Origin: Hymenobacter aquaticus
GTDB lineage: Bacteria; Bacteroidota; Bacteroidia; Cytophagales; Hymenobacteraceae
Reading direction: 5' to 3'
DNA: 64,000 bases
Assembly (NCBI RefSeq): GCF_004765605.1
Contig: NZ_SRLC01000002.1
Coordinates: 1,054,001 to 1,118,000, forward strand
Positions 41,595 through 49,095 of the stretch are shown here, in pieces; within the stretch, counting starts at the first letter, position 1, and every line of letters begins with the position of its first letter. The notes below the pieces were generated by a model, which was not told the origin of the DNA, made no database searches, and worked only from the letters and a program-made list of their open reading frames with translations. The translations under genes were made by a program, and so were the position numbers.

Positions 41595-41990
41595 TCAGCG
41601 CAGGGTGGCCAGCACCCAGTCTTCCCCGGTGCGGGTCAGGAAATAATAGTGCCGCCCGCCGCTCCGCTCGCCCGCCACCAGCTGGGTTGCTTCCAACTGG
41701 GGCAGGGCCTTGTAGAGCGTCAGGCGGGCCGTGCCGGTGGCGTCGGCCAGCGCCTGCAGGTTCAGGCGCGGGGCGGCCATCAGGGCGTAGCACACCTGGG
41801 CAAAGGTGCGGGCCCGGCGCGGGTCGAGGTAGGGGAACAGGGCCGGCAGGTTGGCCGCCAGGCAGGCTTCGATGCCCGCCTGCCCGGGTCCGTAGTCGGG
41901 GCGCGGCGGGGGCTGGTCGCGGGTGGCGACGCGGTGGGCGAAGCGCGCCACAACAGCGTCTTCGGGCCCGGGGGTAGGGTTTTCGGGCAT
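41595..41990 (-). CDS. Winged-helix DNA-binding protein
   Basis: 131 aa. The C-terminal half is a winged helix: ARTFAQVCYALMAAPRLNLQ, ALADATGTARLTLYKALPQL (recognition helix) and the wing GERSGGRHYYFLTRTGEDWV. The N-terminal 45 residues are Pro-rich and probably flexible. It is likely a transcriptional regulator of its own operon. The upstream region (41991-42455) is the divergent space shared with the HIRAN gene and holds the second 21-bp array, a plausible binding target. Confidence 0.7.
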   Translation of the reverse strand: MPENPTPGPEDAVVARFAHRVATRDQPPPRPDYGPGQAGIEACLAANLPALFPYLDPRRARTFAQVCYALMAAPRLNLQALADATGTARLTLYKALPQLEATQLVAGERSGGRHYYFLTRTGEDWVLATLR

Positions 41991-42081
41991 ACGTCAGTAG
42001 GGTATCAGGCTACGCGGGCCCGCCGTCGGCCGGCCCCGGCAGGATGGGGCACGGTCCGCCCGGTAGGGGAGCGGGGCTTCA

Positions 42082-42396
42082 ATGTATCAAAAATTAGCTT
42101 CGGTAGATAGAAAGGAGGCTCCGGTGCATAGAATAACTTTCTCCGTGCATATAAAAATGGATTCCGTGCATCGAAACTTGGCTCCGATGAATATAAGTGC
42201 TGTTTCGATGCATATAAGTAATGCGCCGATGAATATAAAAATGGCTTAGGTGCATAGAAATATGCTTCCAGTGCATAGAAAACTGACTTCGGTGCATCGG
42301 AATGTAGCTTCGATAGATGGAAGTGCCGGTTGCACGTATCGAAACCGGCCGGGCGGGTATCGGAAAGGCGGGCGGGTACCGGCAAAACGGCGGCGG
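42082..42396. repeat. Tandem array of 12-15 units of 21 bp (GTGCATAGAAA type)
   Basis: Units start at 42082, 42103, 42124, 42145, 42166, 42187, 42208, 42229, 42250, 42271, 42292 and 42313, then decayed GC-rich ones at 42334, 42355 and 42376. Consensus RTGCATAGAAANNTGGCTTCG. The spacing is exactly 21 bp throughout, but the sequence is unrelated to the array at 822. It lies in the divergent region between the winged-helix gene and the HIRAN gene. Because 21 is divisible by three, several frames stay open and give spurious heptad-repeat peptides. Confidence 0.88.
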
Positions 42397-42455
42397 GCCA
42401 ACCGATTACGGCCGGGCCGCTGAAAACCTTGCGCGACTCTCGTAACTTGGGGCCC

Positions 42456-42812
42456 ATGACGACTGCTCCCGCTTCTTCTCCCCAAGGCCTGATTTTGCTG
42501 GAATGCCTGGTGGCCGGCACTACGCACCGCGAAAACCTGAAAAAACACGAGCCCCGGCTTTACGTGGGTCAGGAGCTGCAATTGCAGCGCGAGGCCGACA
42601 GCAAGTACGACGACTGGGCCGTGAAAGTGCTGACCACAGTGGCCGACGGCAGCATCTGGCTGGGCTACCTGCCCGAGGTGCGCAACGAAACCGTAGCCCG
42701 CCTGCTCGACGCCGGCTACCAGCCCACTGCCCGCCTCGTGCACAAAGCCTGGGAAGAAGACTGGCTCTACCTGGAAATAGAGGTGCTGCTGCCCGCCGGC
42801 AGCCTGAAATAA
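42456..42812 (+). CDS. HIRAN-domain protein
   Basis: 118 aa from ATG 42456. Nearly the whole protein is a HIRAN domain: LILLECLVAGTTHRENLKKH, YVGQELQLQREADSKYDDWA, then IWLGYLPEVRNETVARLLDA. HIRAN domains bind DNA ends or gapped DNA and are often parts of nucleases or SNF2 helicases; here the domain stands alone. The upstream array would lie next to its promoter. A longer frame from 42330 runs into the array and is rejected. Confidence 0.85.
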   Translation: MTTAPASSPQGLILLECLVAGTTHRENLKKHEPRLYVGQELQLQREADSKYDDWAVKVLTTVADGSIWLGYLPEVRNETVARLLDAGYQPTARLVHKAWEEDWLYLEIEVLLPAGSLK

Positions 42813-42823
42813 CCCCGTCGTGC

Positions 42824-42926
42824 GCTGTAGAGCCGCCTACTTGCGTCTCGTCGTTGAACGACTCGCGCCAGGACCCGGCCCGGCTATTGTTCAACGAGGA
42901 GACGCAAGATGTTGCGTCTCTACAGC
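42824..42926. repeat. GTAGAGACGCAA palindromic element, full copy after the HIRAN gene
   Basis: Starts GCTGTAGAG 12 bp past the HIRAN stop; includes TCGTCGTTGAACGACTCG and the inverse TTGTTCAACGAGGAG, then GACGCAAGATGTTGCGTCTC and TACAGC. The 9-bp stem GAGACGCAA/TTGCGTCTC is perfect. Confidence 0.8.
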
Positions 42927-42958
42927 GTGGGCACCCACTTGGAAACTGCTCTACTGGT

Positions 42959-43000
42959 TGTCGTTCAACGACGAGACGCAAGATGTTGCGTCTCTACAGC
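42959..43000. repeat. Half-copy of the GTAGAGACGCAA element overlapping a stop codon
   Basis: TGTCGTTCAACGACGAGACG, then CAAGATGTTGCGTCTCTACAGC. Only the right half is present. The complement of CTA at 42994-42996 is the TAG stop of the minus-strand gene, so the element supplies the last codons and stop. Confidence 0.8.
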
Positions 43001-43989
43001 AGGTCGGTGAGGTCGGCTATTTCCTGGCGGGCGCGCTCTATTTCGGGCTCCTCGGCGAAGTTGGCCTGCACCCATTCCGTGAAGCCGCTCACCATCTCGC
43101 CCACGGCCTGCCGGCTGCTCATGGGCGCTTTGGCTTCGGGCGTGGCCGGCTCCTCGGCCGGGCCCGACATGAAGTCTTCCAGCCCCAGGGAGGCCAGCAC
43201 GTCGGAGACGAACACCAGCCCGCACACCTGCATGGCCTGGTAGATCTGCACCAGCTCGGGCATGCTCAGGGCCAGCTGCTCGCCGGCCTGCAACGCGCCC
43301 AACCGCTCCGACAGGGCCTCCAGCTGCAAGGGCTGCAAGGCCGGAATCTGCCGCACGGCCAGCACGAAGGGGATTTCCGTGTCGTCGGGCAGGCTGTGCA
43401 CCAGCAGCACGGCCAGGCGCACCATCTGTAGCTGCGGGTCGTTGAAGCGCACCGTGGCCACCGGGGGCAGGGGCTCGGGGGCGGCGGCGGTGGCCGTCGC
43501 GCTGTGCGCGTAAAAGGCGGCCTCGATTTGCAGGCGGTGCTGGCCCAGGCGGCCGGCCACGGCCCGGTCGGTTTCGGCCAGGTGCTGCTCCACCGACGCC
43601 AGGAAGGCCTCGCTCAGCTCGGTGCAGTACACCTTAATGGCTTCAATCTGCTCTTCCGACACGAACATCTGCTGGCGCACAAACCGCAGCACCGGCTCGG
43701 CCAGGGACGTGTCGAGGCCCAGGCGACCCAGCAGCAGCAAGTCGTAGACGTGGCCGGGCTGGGTGTGCAGGGCGGCCAGCAGCTGCTCCTGGCTCAGAAT
43801 GGCGTTCAGCTCGCCGACCGTGGCGGCGTTTATCGGCGTGAGCAGGGCCAGCTGCTGCACCAGCGCCGAATCGGGGCGGCTGAAGAGCTCGGCGCACACC
43901 ATGCCGTGCAGGGAAAGGCAGTGGGCCAGCTGGTCGTAGAAGTCGGCGGGCAGCTGTGCCAGCCAGGCGTCGGAAAGGGTAAAATTCAT
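42994..43989 (-). CDS. Hypothetical all-helical protein, paralogue of the 40035 gene
   Basis: 331 aa from ATG 43989. Mostly helical, Leu/Ala/Glu-rich, without signal or membrane segments. The pattern is shared with the 346-aa protein at 40035 (see there), including the closing EIADLTDLL. Residues about 165-180 are an Ala/Thr-rich linker (HSATATAAAPEPLPP), splitting the chain into two helical halves. The stop codon falls inside a dispersed repeat. No function assigned. Confidence 0.65.
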   Translation of the reverse strand: MNFTLSDAWLAQLPADFYDQLAHCLSLHGMVCAELFSRPDSALVQQLALLTPINAATVGELNAILSQEQLLAALHTQPGHVYDLLLLGRLGLDTSLAEPVLRFVRQQMFVSEEQIEAIKVYCTELSEAFLASVEQHLAETDRAVAGRLGQHRLQIEAAFYAHSATATAAAPEPLPPVATVRFNDPQLQMVRLAVLLVHSLPDDTEIPFVLAVRQIPALQPLQLEALSERLGALQAGEQLALSMPELVQIYQAMQVCGLVFVSDVLASLGLEDFMSGPAEEPATPEAKAPMSSRQAVGEMVSGFTEWVQANFAEEPEIERARQEIADLTDLL

Positions 43990-44183
43990 CGTCACGGCAA
44001 ATAAGGCCGCAAAGAAGAGAAGAAAGCCTTGTTTCCAGGCAACTACCGGCTGGAAATACCCTGATTGCTAATGTGGCTAGTAGAAATGGCGGGAGTAATG
44101 CTGCTTTTTACTAAAAAGCGGGAGCATTTTCCCCTCCGAAAGCGTTACCTTTATTCAACGTACTACCTGAATATAGCCCCGCT

Positions 44184-45242
44184 ATGCGCGAACCATTCAT
44201 GACCGGTGGCACTGACCACATGGACTCCGGCGAAAAAGAGATTGACAAGGCCCTGCGCCCGCTCAGCTTCGCCGACTTTACCGGGCAGGCCAAAGTGGTC
44301 GACAACCTGCAGATCTTCGTGGGCGCCGCCAAGCAGCGCGGCGAGGCCCTCGACCACGTGCTGCTGCACGGCCCGCCCGGCCTGGGCAAAACCACGTTGT
44401 CGCATATCATTGCCAACGAGCTGGGGGCCGGCATCAAGATGACCTCGGGCCCGGTGCTGGATAAGCCCTCGGACCTGGCCGGCCTGCTCACCAACCTGGA
44501 CCCGCACGACGTGCTGTTCATCGACGAGATTCACCGGCTGAACCCCGTGGTGGAGGAGTACCTGTACTCGGCCATGGAAGACTACCGCATCGACATCCTG
44601 CTCGACTCGGGCCCGAATGCCCGCTCGGTGCAGATTTCGCTGAGCCCGTTTACCCTCATCGGGGCCACCACCCGTTCGGGTATGCTGACCTCGCCGCTGC
44701 GGGCCCGCTTCGGCATCAGCTCCCGCCTGGAGTACTACGACGCCAAGCTGCTGACCGACATCGTGATGCGCTCGGCCGAAATCCTGGCTACGCCGATTCA
44801 CGAGGACGCGGCCTTCGAAATTGCCCGCCGCTCGCGCGGTACCCCGCGGATTGCCAACAACCTGCTGCGCCGCACCCGCGACTTCGCCCAGATCAAAGGC
44901 ACCGGCACCATTACCGTCGACATTGCCCAGTTTGCCCTCAACGCCCTCGACGTGGACGCCCGCGGCCTTGACGACATGGACAAGCGCATCCTGAACACCA
45001 TTATCGACAAGTTCAAGGGTGGCCCCGTGGGCATCAGCACCATTGCCACGGCCTGCGGCGAAGAAGCCGAAACCATTGAGGAAGTGTACGAGCCCTTCCT
45101 GATTCAGGAAGGCTACATCAAGCGCACCTCGCGGGGCCGCGAAGCCACTGAGGCGGCCTACAGGCACCTGGGCAAGCTCATGCCCCAGCACCTGCGCGGC
45201 AACTCGCCCGGGGATTTGTTCGGGGCACCGGCGGAGGAGTAG
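44184..45242 (+). CDS. ruvB: Holliday junction branch migration ATPase RuvB
   Basis: 352-aa AAA+ motor of branch migration. Walker A HGPPGLGKTTLSHIIANELG, Walker B DVLFIDEIHRLNPVVEEYLY, sensor 1 LIGATTRSGMLTSPLRARFG and the C-terminal winged helix (PFLIQEGYIKRTSRGREATE) are complete. Works with RuvA and RuvC, not in this window. Preceded by a region of 194 bp with no gene and a near -7 box TACCTTTA. Confidence 0.97.
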   Translation: MREPFMTGGTDHMDSGEKEIDKALRPLSFADFTGQAKVVDNLQIFVGAAKQRGEALDHVLLHGPPGLGKTTLSHIIANELGAGIKMTSGPVLDKPSDLAGLLTNLDPHDVLFIDEIHRLNPVVEEYLYSAMEDYRIDILLDSGPNARSVQISLSPFTLIGATTRSGMLTSPLRARFGISSRLEYYDAKLLTDIVMRSAEILATPIHEDAAFEIARRSRGTPRIANNLLRRTRDFAQIKGTGTITVDIAQFALNALDVDARGLDDMDKRILNTIIDKFKGGPVGISTIATACGEEAETIEEVYEPFLIQEGYIKRTSRGREATEAAYRHLGKLMPQHLRGNSPGDLFGAPAEE

Positions 45243-45260
45243 GCGCGGTTTGATTTTGCT

Positions 45261-45303
45261 AAGCGGCGGGAAGTCTTGTAATGAGAGGCTTTTCGCCGCT
45301 TTT
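45261..45303 (+). terminator. Possible ruvB terminator
   Basis: AAGCGGCG / CGCCGCTTTT with a long loop of about 27 nt, 19 bp past ruvB. Confidence 0.5.
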
Positions 45304-45365
45304 GCTATGCTAAAGAGGGGCGTAATATCTTGTGTTCTTTTTCAGAAACTAAAGACTGTGAGACT

Positions 45366-45839
45366 ATGAAAACAGTGCTCTTAGCTATTGTCCTTATCTG
45401 TTTTGCTCAACAAGTGGAGGCTTGCAGCTGTGGCCCTGTTTCCAGGATAAAGCAGAAAGACTTAGTTAATGCGGAGCTAATTTTCATTGGTAAGCTGGTC
45501 AGAATAGATAGTTTGGACTTATCAGACAGACGATTAGTATTCGAAGTAATAAGTGCTATTAAAACTAATGGTGCCAAGCAATTAAGCGTAGTAACGGGGT
45601 ATGGGAATGGAGACTGTGGATTGGATGTTGAGCTTGGGCAGGAGTGGTACATTTTTGCTGAACCCCGCGAAGGAAATGCGCGAGCTATGATGTGCGGCCG
45701 TAGTTTTTTGATGAGCCAGACTACAGCTTTAGTAGGTAGTTATACTGGGTATGATGACGCAGCAATGGAAGCCTATTCGGCTCAGATTAGAAGAGTTGCG
45801 CTAGAAATAAGGTACGCTAAGAAACATCTGCCCAAATAA
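45366..45839 (+). CDS. Secreted TIMP/NTR-like protein on an AT-rich segment
   Basis: 157 aa from ATG 45366. A signal peptide (MKTVLLAIVLICFAQQVEA) would be cleaved to leave Cys-Ser-Cys-Gly-Pro at the N-terminus, the CxC opening of tissue-inhibitor-of-metalloproteinase/netrin-like domains. The mature chain has AELIFIGKLVRIDSLDLS, FEVISAIKT, then VVTGYGNGDCGLDVELGQEW and Cys in AMMCGRSF, with four Cys overall, consistent with an OB-like NTR fold. GC content is clearly lower than in ruvB and queG on either side, so recent acquisition is likely. The true target is unknown. Confidence 0.65.
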   Translation: MKTVLLAIVLICFAQQVEACSCGPVSRIKQKDLVNAELIFIGKLVRIDSLDLSDRRLVFEVISAIKTNGAKQLSVVTGYGNGDCGLDVELGQEWYIFAEPREGNARAMMCGRSFLMSQTTALVGSYTGYDDAAMEAYSAQIRRVALEIRYAKKHLPK

Positions 45840-45868
45840 ATCTTACTTAAAATTTGACACTTAATCCA

Positions 45869-46828
45869 ATGCTTCCTACCGCTCAGTACACTGCTTTCAT
45901 CAAGCGCCGCGCGGCGGAGCTGGGCTTTATGTACTGCGGGATTTCTAGGGCGGAGTTTCTGGAAGAGGAAGCGCCCCGGCTGGAAAACTGGCTCAACCAG
46001 CAGATGAACGGCAAGATGGCCTACATGGCCAACCACTTCGACAAGCGCCTCGACCCGCGCCTGCTCGTGGACGGGGCCAAGTCGGTCATTTCCCTGCTGT
46101 TGAACTACTACCCCGCCCCCGAAGACCAGCAGCCCGACGACACGCTCAAAATCAGCAAGTACGCCTACGGCCGCGACTACCACTTCGTCATCAAGGACAA
46201 GCTCAAGACGCTGCTGGCCGATATGCAGCAGGAAATAGGGGAGGTGGGCGGCCGGGTATTCGTCGATTCGGCCCCGGTGATGGACAAGGTGTGGGCCAAG
46301 AAAAGCGGCCTGGGCTGGGTGGGCAAAAACTCCAACCTGATAACGCCCGGCGTGGGTAGCTTCTACTTCATTGCCGAGCTCATCGTGGATCTGGAGCTGG
46401 ACTACGACGGGCCCATTAAGGACTACTGCGGCACTTGCACCAAGTGCGTGGACGCCTGCCCCACCGACGCCATTACCAACCCCTACGTGGTGGATGGCAG
46501 CAAGTGCATCAGCTACTTTACCATCGAGCTCAAGGACCAGATTCCGACGGAAATGGCGGGCAAGTTTGGCAACTGGATGTTCGGCTGCGATATCTGCCAG
46601 GACGTGTGCCCCTGGAACCGCTTCGCCAGGCCCCATCAGGAGCCGCAGTTCCGGCCCCACGCCCAGCTGCCCCACCTCAAGGCCAACGACTGGCAGGAAA
46701 TCACCCACGAGCTGTTCGCGGAGCTGTTCCGGCAGTCGGCGGTGAAGCGCACGGGCTACGAGGGCCTGAAACGAAACATCCGGTTCGTGACAAACGAACC
46801 GGATGCTATAGGTAATACGGAAGAATAA
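45869..46828 (+). CDS. queG: Epoxyqueuosine reductase QueG
   Basis: Cobalamin-dependent enzyme catalysing the last step of queuosine synthesis in tRNA. 319 aa from ATG 45869; a TTG at 45854 is upstream and less likely. Two [4Fe-4S] motifs are intact: CGTCTKCVDACPTDAI near residue 190 and CDICQDVCPWN near 245, plus KSGLGWVGKNSNLI and AYGRDYHFVIKDK in the B12 domain. Typical QueG is 310-380 aa. It starts 30 bp after the low-GC gene. Confidence 0.93.
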   Translation: MLPTAQYTAFIKRRAAELGFMYCGISRAEFLEEEAPRLENWLNQQMNGKMAYMANHFDKRLDPRLLVDGAKSVISLLLNYYPAPEDQQPDDTLKISKYAYGRDYHFVIKDKLKTLLADMQQEIGEVGGRVFVDSAPVMDKVWAKKSGLGWVGKNSNLITPGVGSFYFIAELIVDLELDYDGPIKDYCGTCTKCVDACPTDAITNPYVVDGSKCISYFTIELKDQIPTEMAGKFGNWMFGCDICQDVCPWNRFARPHQEPQFRPHAQLPHLKANDWQEITHELFAELFRQSAVKRTGYEGLKRNIRFVTNEPDAIGNTEE

Positions 46829-46835
46829 AGAGCGG

Positions 46836-47024
46836 CTAGGCGGCTGAGGCAAAAACGCGGTTCAGGATGCCCCGGTAGATTTTGACGAACTGTTGATAGC
46901 ACCAGGCTTTCAACTCGGCTAACTCCGTCGGGACGAGCATGCGGAAACCTTTGCGCAGCTCTTTCTCAAAAAGAATTTTGTCGAAGCTGACTTTTAGCAG
47001 GATGGTTTTAACGTATTCCAGCAT
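46836..47024 (-). CDS. Small conserved protein, 62 aa
   Basis: Basic helical protein (MLEYVKTILLKVSFDKILFE, KELRKGFRMLVPTELAELKA, WCYQQFVKIYRGILNR). Sequence pattern recurs in Bacteroidota as an uncharacterised short ORF, as far as I recall. It ends 8 bp from the queG stop in convergent orientation. No function known. Confidence 0.65.
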   Translation of the reverse strand: MLEYVKTILLKVSFDKILFEKELRKGFRMLVPTELAELKAWCYQQFVKIYRGILNRVFASAA

Positions 47025-47202
47025 CGGTCAAGGTTGTTTTGGGTAGGTTGGGTGGGTTGGTAGGTCAAAGGGCAGAACTGTATACGAGAGCCGCTGAAAA
47101 AGCTGCGGCTGGGAACCTGATCTGGGGCAACTTTATTGAAAGATACAAGAATAAATCTTGATAGTACAAGCTGATCAATGCTTTTTAACCTAGTCTTAAT
47201 AC

Positions 47203-47238
47203 AAAAAGGGCCGAGCAACTCAAGTTGCTCGGCCCTTT
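47203..47238 (-). terminator. Terminator after the ferritin-like gene 2B
   Basis: AAAAAGGGCCGAGCAACT / AGTTGCTCGGCCCTTT hairpin, 26 bp past the stop at 47264. Confidence 0.88.
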
Positions 47239-47263
47239 GCACGGGTAAGGCGCAGTTCGCCGC

Positions 47264-48139
47264 CTAGGCGTAGATAAACAGGTTGGCAATGCTGGTAGCC
47301 GTGGCAGCCGTCATCGGCTCGTCGAAGGCTTCCTTGATGCTTTGCACGGCCTTCTCCGGCGTGGTCGTGACGACCGTGGCGCTGGTGGCGGGGAAGTAGG
47401 TAATGTCGGTGGTGGTAATGATGGCCTGCTTTTCGGCGTCTTCGCCGGCGTACACGGCGGCCGTGGCCGTCGTCGTAATTACCTCGTCGAGGGGGCTCAC
47501 CCAGTAGCGCACGTTGGCATTGAGGGCGCGGCGCATGCCCCGGATGTGGGCCGCGTGCCGGGCCTCTACGGCGTGGATGCGCAGGGCGCCTTCCAGCAGC
47601 TCGTCGTCGCTCATCAGGTTTTCAACCTGGCCTTTGTAGGCCCGCACGCCGGTGTCTTCCAGGAGTTGGGCTACTTTCAGGAACGTGGGAAAGTCGCTGA
47701 AGACGGTCGGGAACAGCGGCGTCTGGGTGCCGTTCTTGCTGCCCGTGAAATCGAACTTCGGCTTGTCGGGCACAGCCACGCCCGACGATTTCAGCGCGTT
47801 TTGCAGGTACGTTACGTGGTCCTGCTCGTGCTTGGCAATGGCCTGAATAACGCTTTTGGTCGAGCCCGGAAACACCATTGACGAGGCCAGGGCCCGGGTG
47901 TAGAACTCACTTTCCAGGTATTCCAGCGTCAGGGCCAGGGTGAAGGTGTCGAGCACGGTAGACGACCGTTTGGCGTAGGCGTTGGTCAGCACGCCGCCCA
48001 GGGCCAGGGGCACGGCCGCCGCTACGGCCTGGCGGCCTTTCTGGCCCAGGCTGGTCAGCACGCCCCGGCGGCCACTGACACGCGCGAAGGAAGCGGGTTC
48101 AACGGCGGCCAGATCGGCGAGTAATTTCAGAATATGCAT
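47264..48139 (-). CDS. Exported ferritin-like protein, pair 2 member B
   Basis: 291 aa. An N-terminal segment with SGRRGVLTSLGQ looks like a divergent twin-arginine or anchor region, then a four-helix ferritin-like domain: LALTLEYLESEFYTRAL near residue 68, KHEQDHVTYLQNAL near 103, LLEDTGVRAYKGQV near 162 and the closing HAVEARHAAHIRGMRRA near 200. The Glu/His set (E, HE..H, E, E.RHA) can bind a di-iron centre. It is the fourth gene of two tandem pairs. Related to dessication-linked and DUF4439-type ferritin-like families. Function unknown. Confidence 0.8.
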   Translation of the reverse strand: MHILKLLADLAAVEPASFARVSGRRGVLTSLGQKGRQAVAAAVPLALGGVLTNAYAKRSSTVLDTFTLALTLEYLESEFYTRALASSMVFPGSTKSVIQAIAKHEQDHVTYLQNALKSSGVAVPDKPKFDFTGSKNGTQTPLFPTVFSDFPTFLKVAQLLEDTGVRAYKGQVENLMSDDELLEGALRIHAVEARHAAHIRGMRRALNANVRYWVSPLDEVITTTATAAVYAGEDAEKQAIITTTDITYFPATSATVVTTTPEKAVQSIKEAFDEPMTAATATSIANLFIYA

Positions 48140-48168
48140 GGCAAGTACGTGTCAGGGAAAAGGCCCGC

Positions 48169-48873
48169 CTAAGCGGTTGGCAGCGAGGAAACGTCGACGG
48201 TGTAGGGCAGGAAGAAGCTGGCGGCCGCCGTTACTACCTGCTTAGGCGTGAGCACCGCGCCCAAGCCAGCCGCCGCGCCGCTGGCTTCTACCACGTCGGC
48301 GAAGGGGTCGAGGCCGAGCAGGTCGTGAATCAGGGCCGCGTGCCGGGCTTCTACCGAGGCAATCTTGCCCAATAGGTTCAGCGTGTTTTTGGTGGCAATG
48401 AGCTTGCCGGCCCCGTTATAAGCAGCCACGCCTAGGTCTTCGAGCGTGCGAGCCGCGCCCAACACCCCTTCGCGCGTGCTAAACGTCACGGAGCTGAAGT
48501 TGAACTCGAAGGCCCCGATGCCGTTGGAGCCCAGCAGCTGCTTAAAGAATTCGCGGTGAATTACTTCGTGGTCCCGCAGGTCGGTGAAGGCGGCCAGCTC
48601 GGTGGCGCTCAGAAAGGCCGGCTTGGCATCAACTACTTTCTGGTAGAAGGCGGCCTCCAGCTGCTCGAGCAGGTACACATAGTTGAGCAGGCCGTTCTCC
48701 CCGCTGCCAATGCTGATGACGGTGCCCGGGTCGGTCGGCTTTATCTCGGAATCGTCGCCGCAGCCGGCCAGTACCAGGGTGGAAGCCGCTACGGTAGCGC
48801 CGGCCACCCGGAAGAAGGAACGGCGCCGCATGGTACGGGCCAGAAAGGAAGAAGAAAAACCAGACTCAGACAT
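48169..48873 (-). CDS. Ferritin-like Tat lipoprotein, pair 2 member A
   Basis: 234 aa. Twin-arginine signal TMRRRSFFRVAGATVAAS and lipobox LVLAGC near residue 37. The ferritin-like domain follows: LLNYVYLLEQLEAAFYQKVV, LRDHEVIHREFFKQLLG, LEDLGVAAYNGAGKLI and IASVEARHAALIHDLLG. Metal-ligand pattern matches its partner. It is 29 bp from gene 2B, so a folded, probably metal-loaded protein is exported in an operon. Cofactor insertion in the cytoplasm would explain the Tat signal. Confidence 0.83.
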   Translation of the reverse strand: MSESGFSSSFLARTMRRRSFFRVAGATVAASTLVLAGCGDDSEIKPTDPGTVISIGSGENGLLNYVYLLEQLEAAFYQKVVDAKPAFLSATELAAFTDLRDHEVIHREFFKQLLGSNGIGAFEFNFSSVTFSTREGVLGAARTLEDLGVAAYNGAGKLIATKNTLNLLGKIASVEARHAALIHDLLGLDPFADVVEASGAAAGLGAVLTPKQVVTAAASFFLPYTVDVSSLPTA

Positions 48874-49026
48874 TAGCTAAAAATACGCCAGCGGAAAGAA
48901 TACAGCCACTTCGGCGGAAAGCAGCTGGAACAAAGGTACTCCGATAAACCCGGATGCGCCAAGCAGAGGAGTCGGGGCAGGGTTGAAAAGTTGCGTGGCC
49001 CGGGACAGGCAACCCGCAAAAACAAA

Positions 49027-49059
49027 AAGCGGCTGACTTCGCAGGGAAGTCAGCCGCTT
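49027..49059 (-). terminator. Terminator between the two ferritin-like pairs
   Basis: AAGCGGCTGACTTC / GAAGTCAGCCGCTT hairpin, 36 bp past gene 1B; separates two transcription units. Confidence 0.8.
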
Positions 49060-49095
49060 GGCTTGCACAGAAAGTGCGAAGAGGTCGGAAATGGA

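Noticed and set aside
41578..41793. N-terminal extension of the DUF4268 protein to 41793
   Set aside because: It overlaps the winged-helix gene in another frame, and DUF4268 similarity begins at the ATG at 41577.
42005..42520. Heptad-repeat proteins in minus frames across 42005-42520
   Set aside because: They arise because the 21-bp tandem unit is a multiple of three; start and end lie in unrelated sequence.
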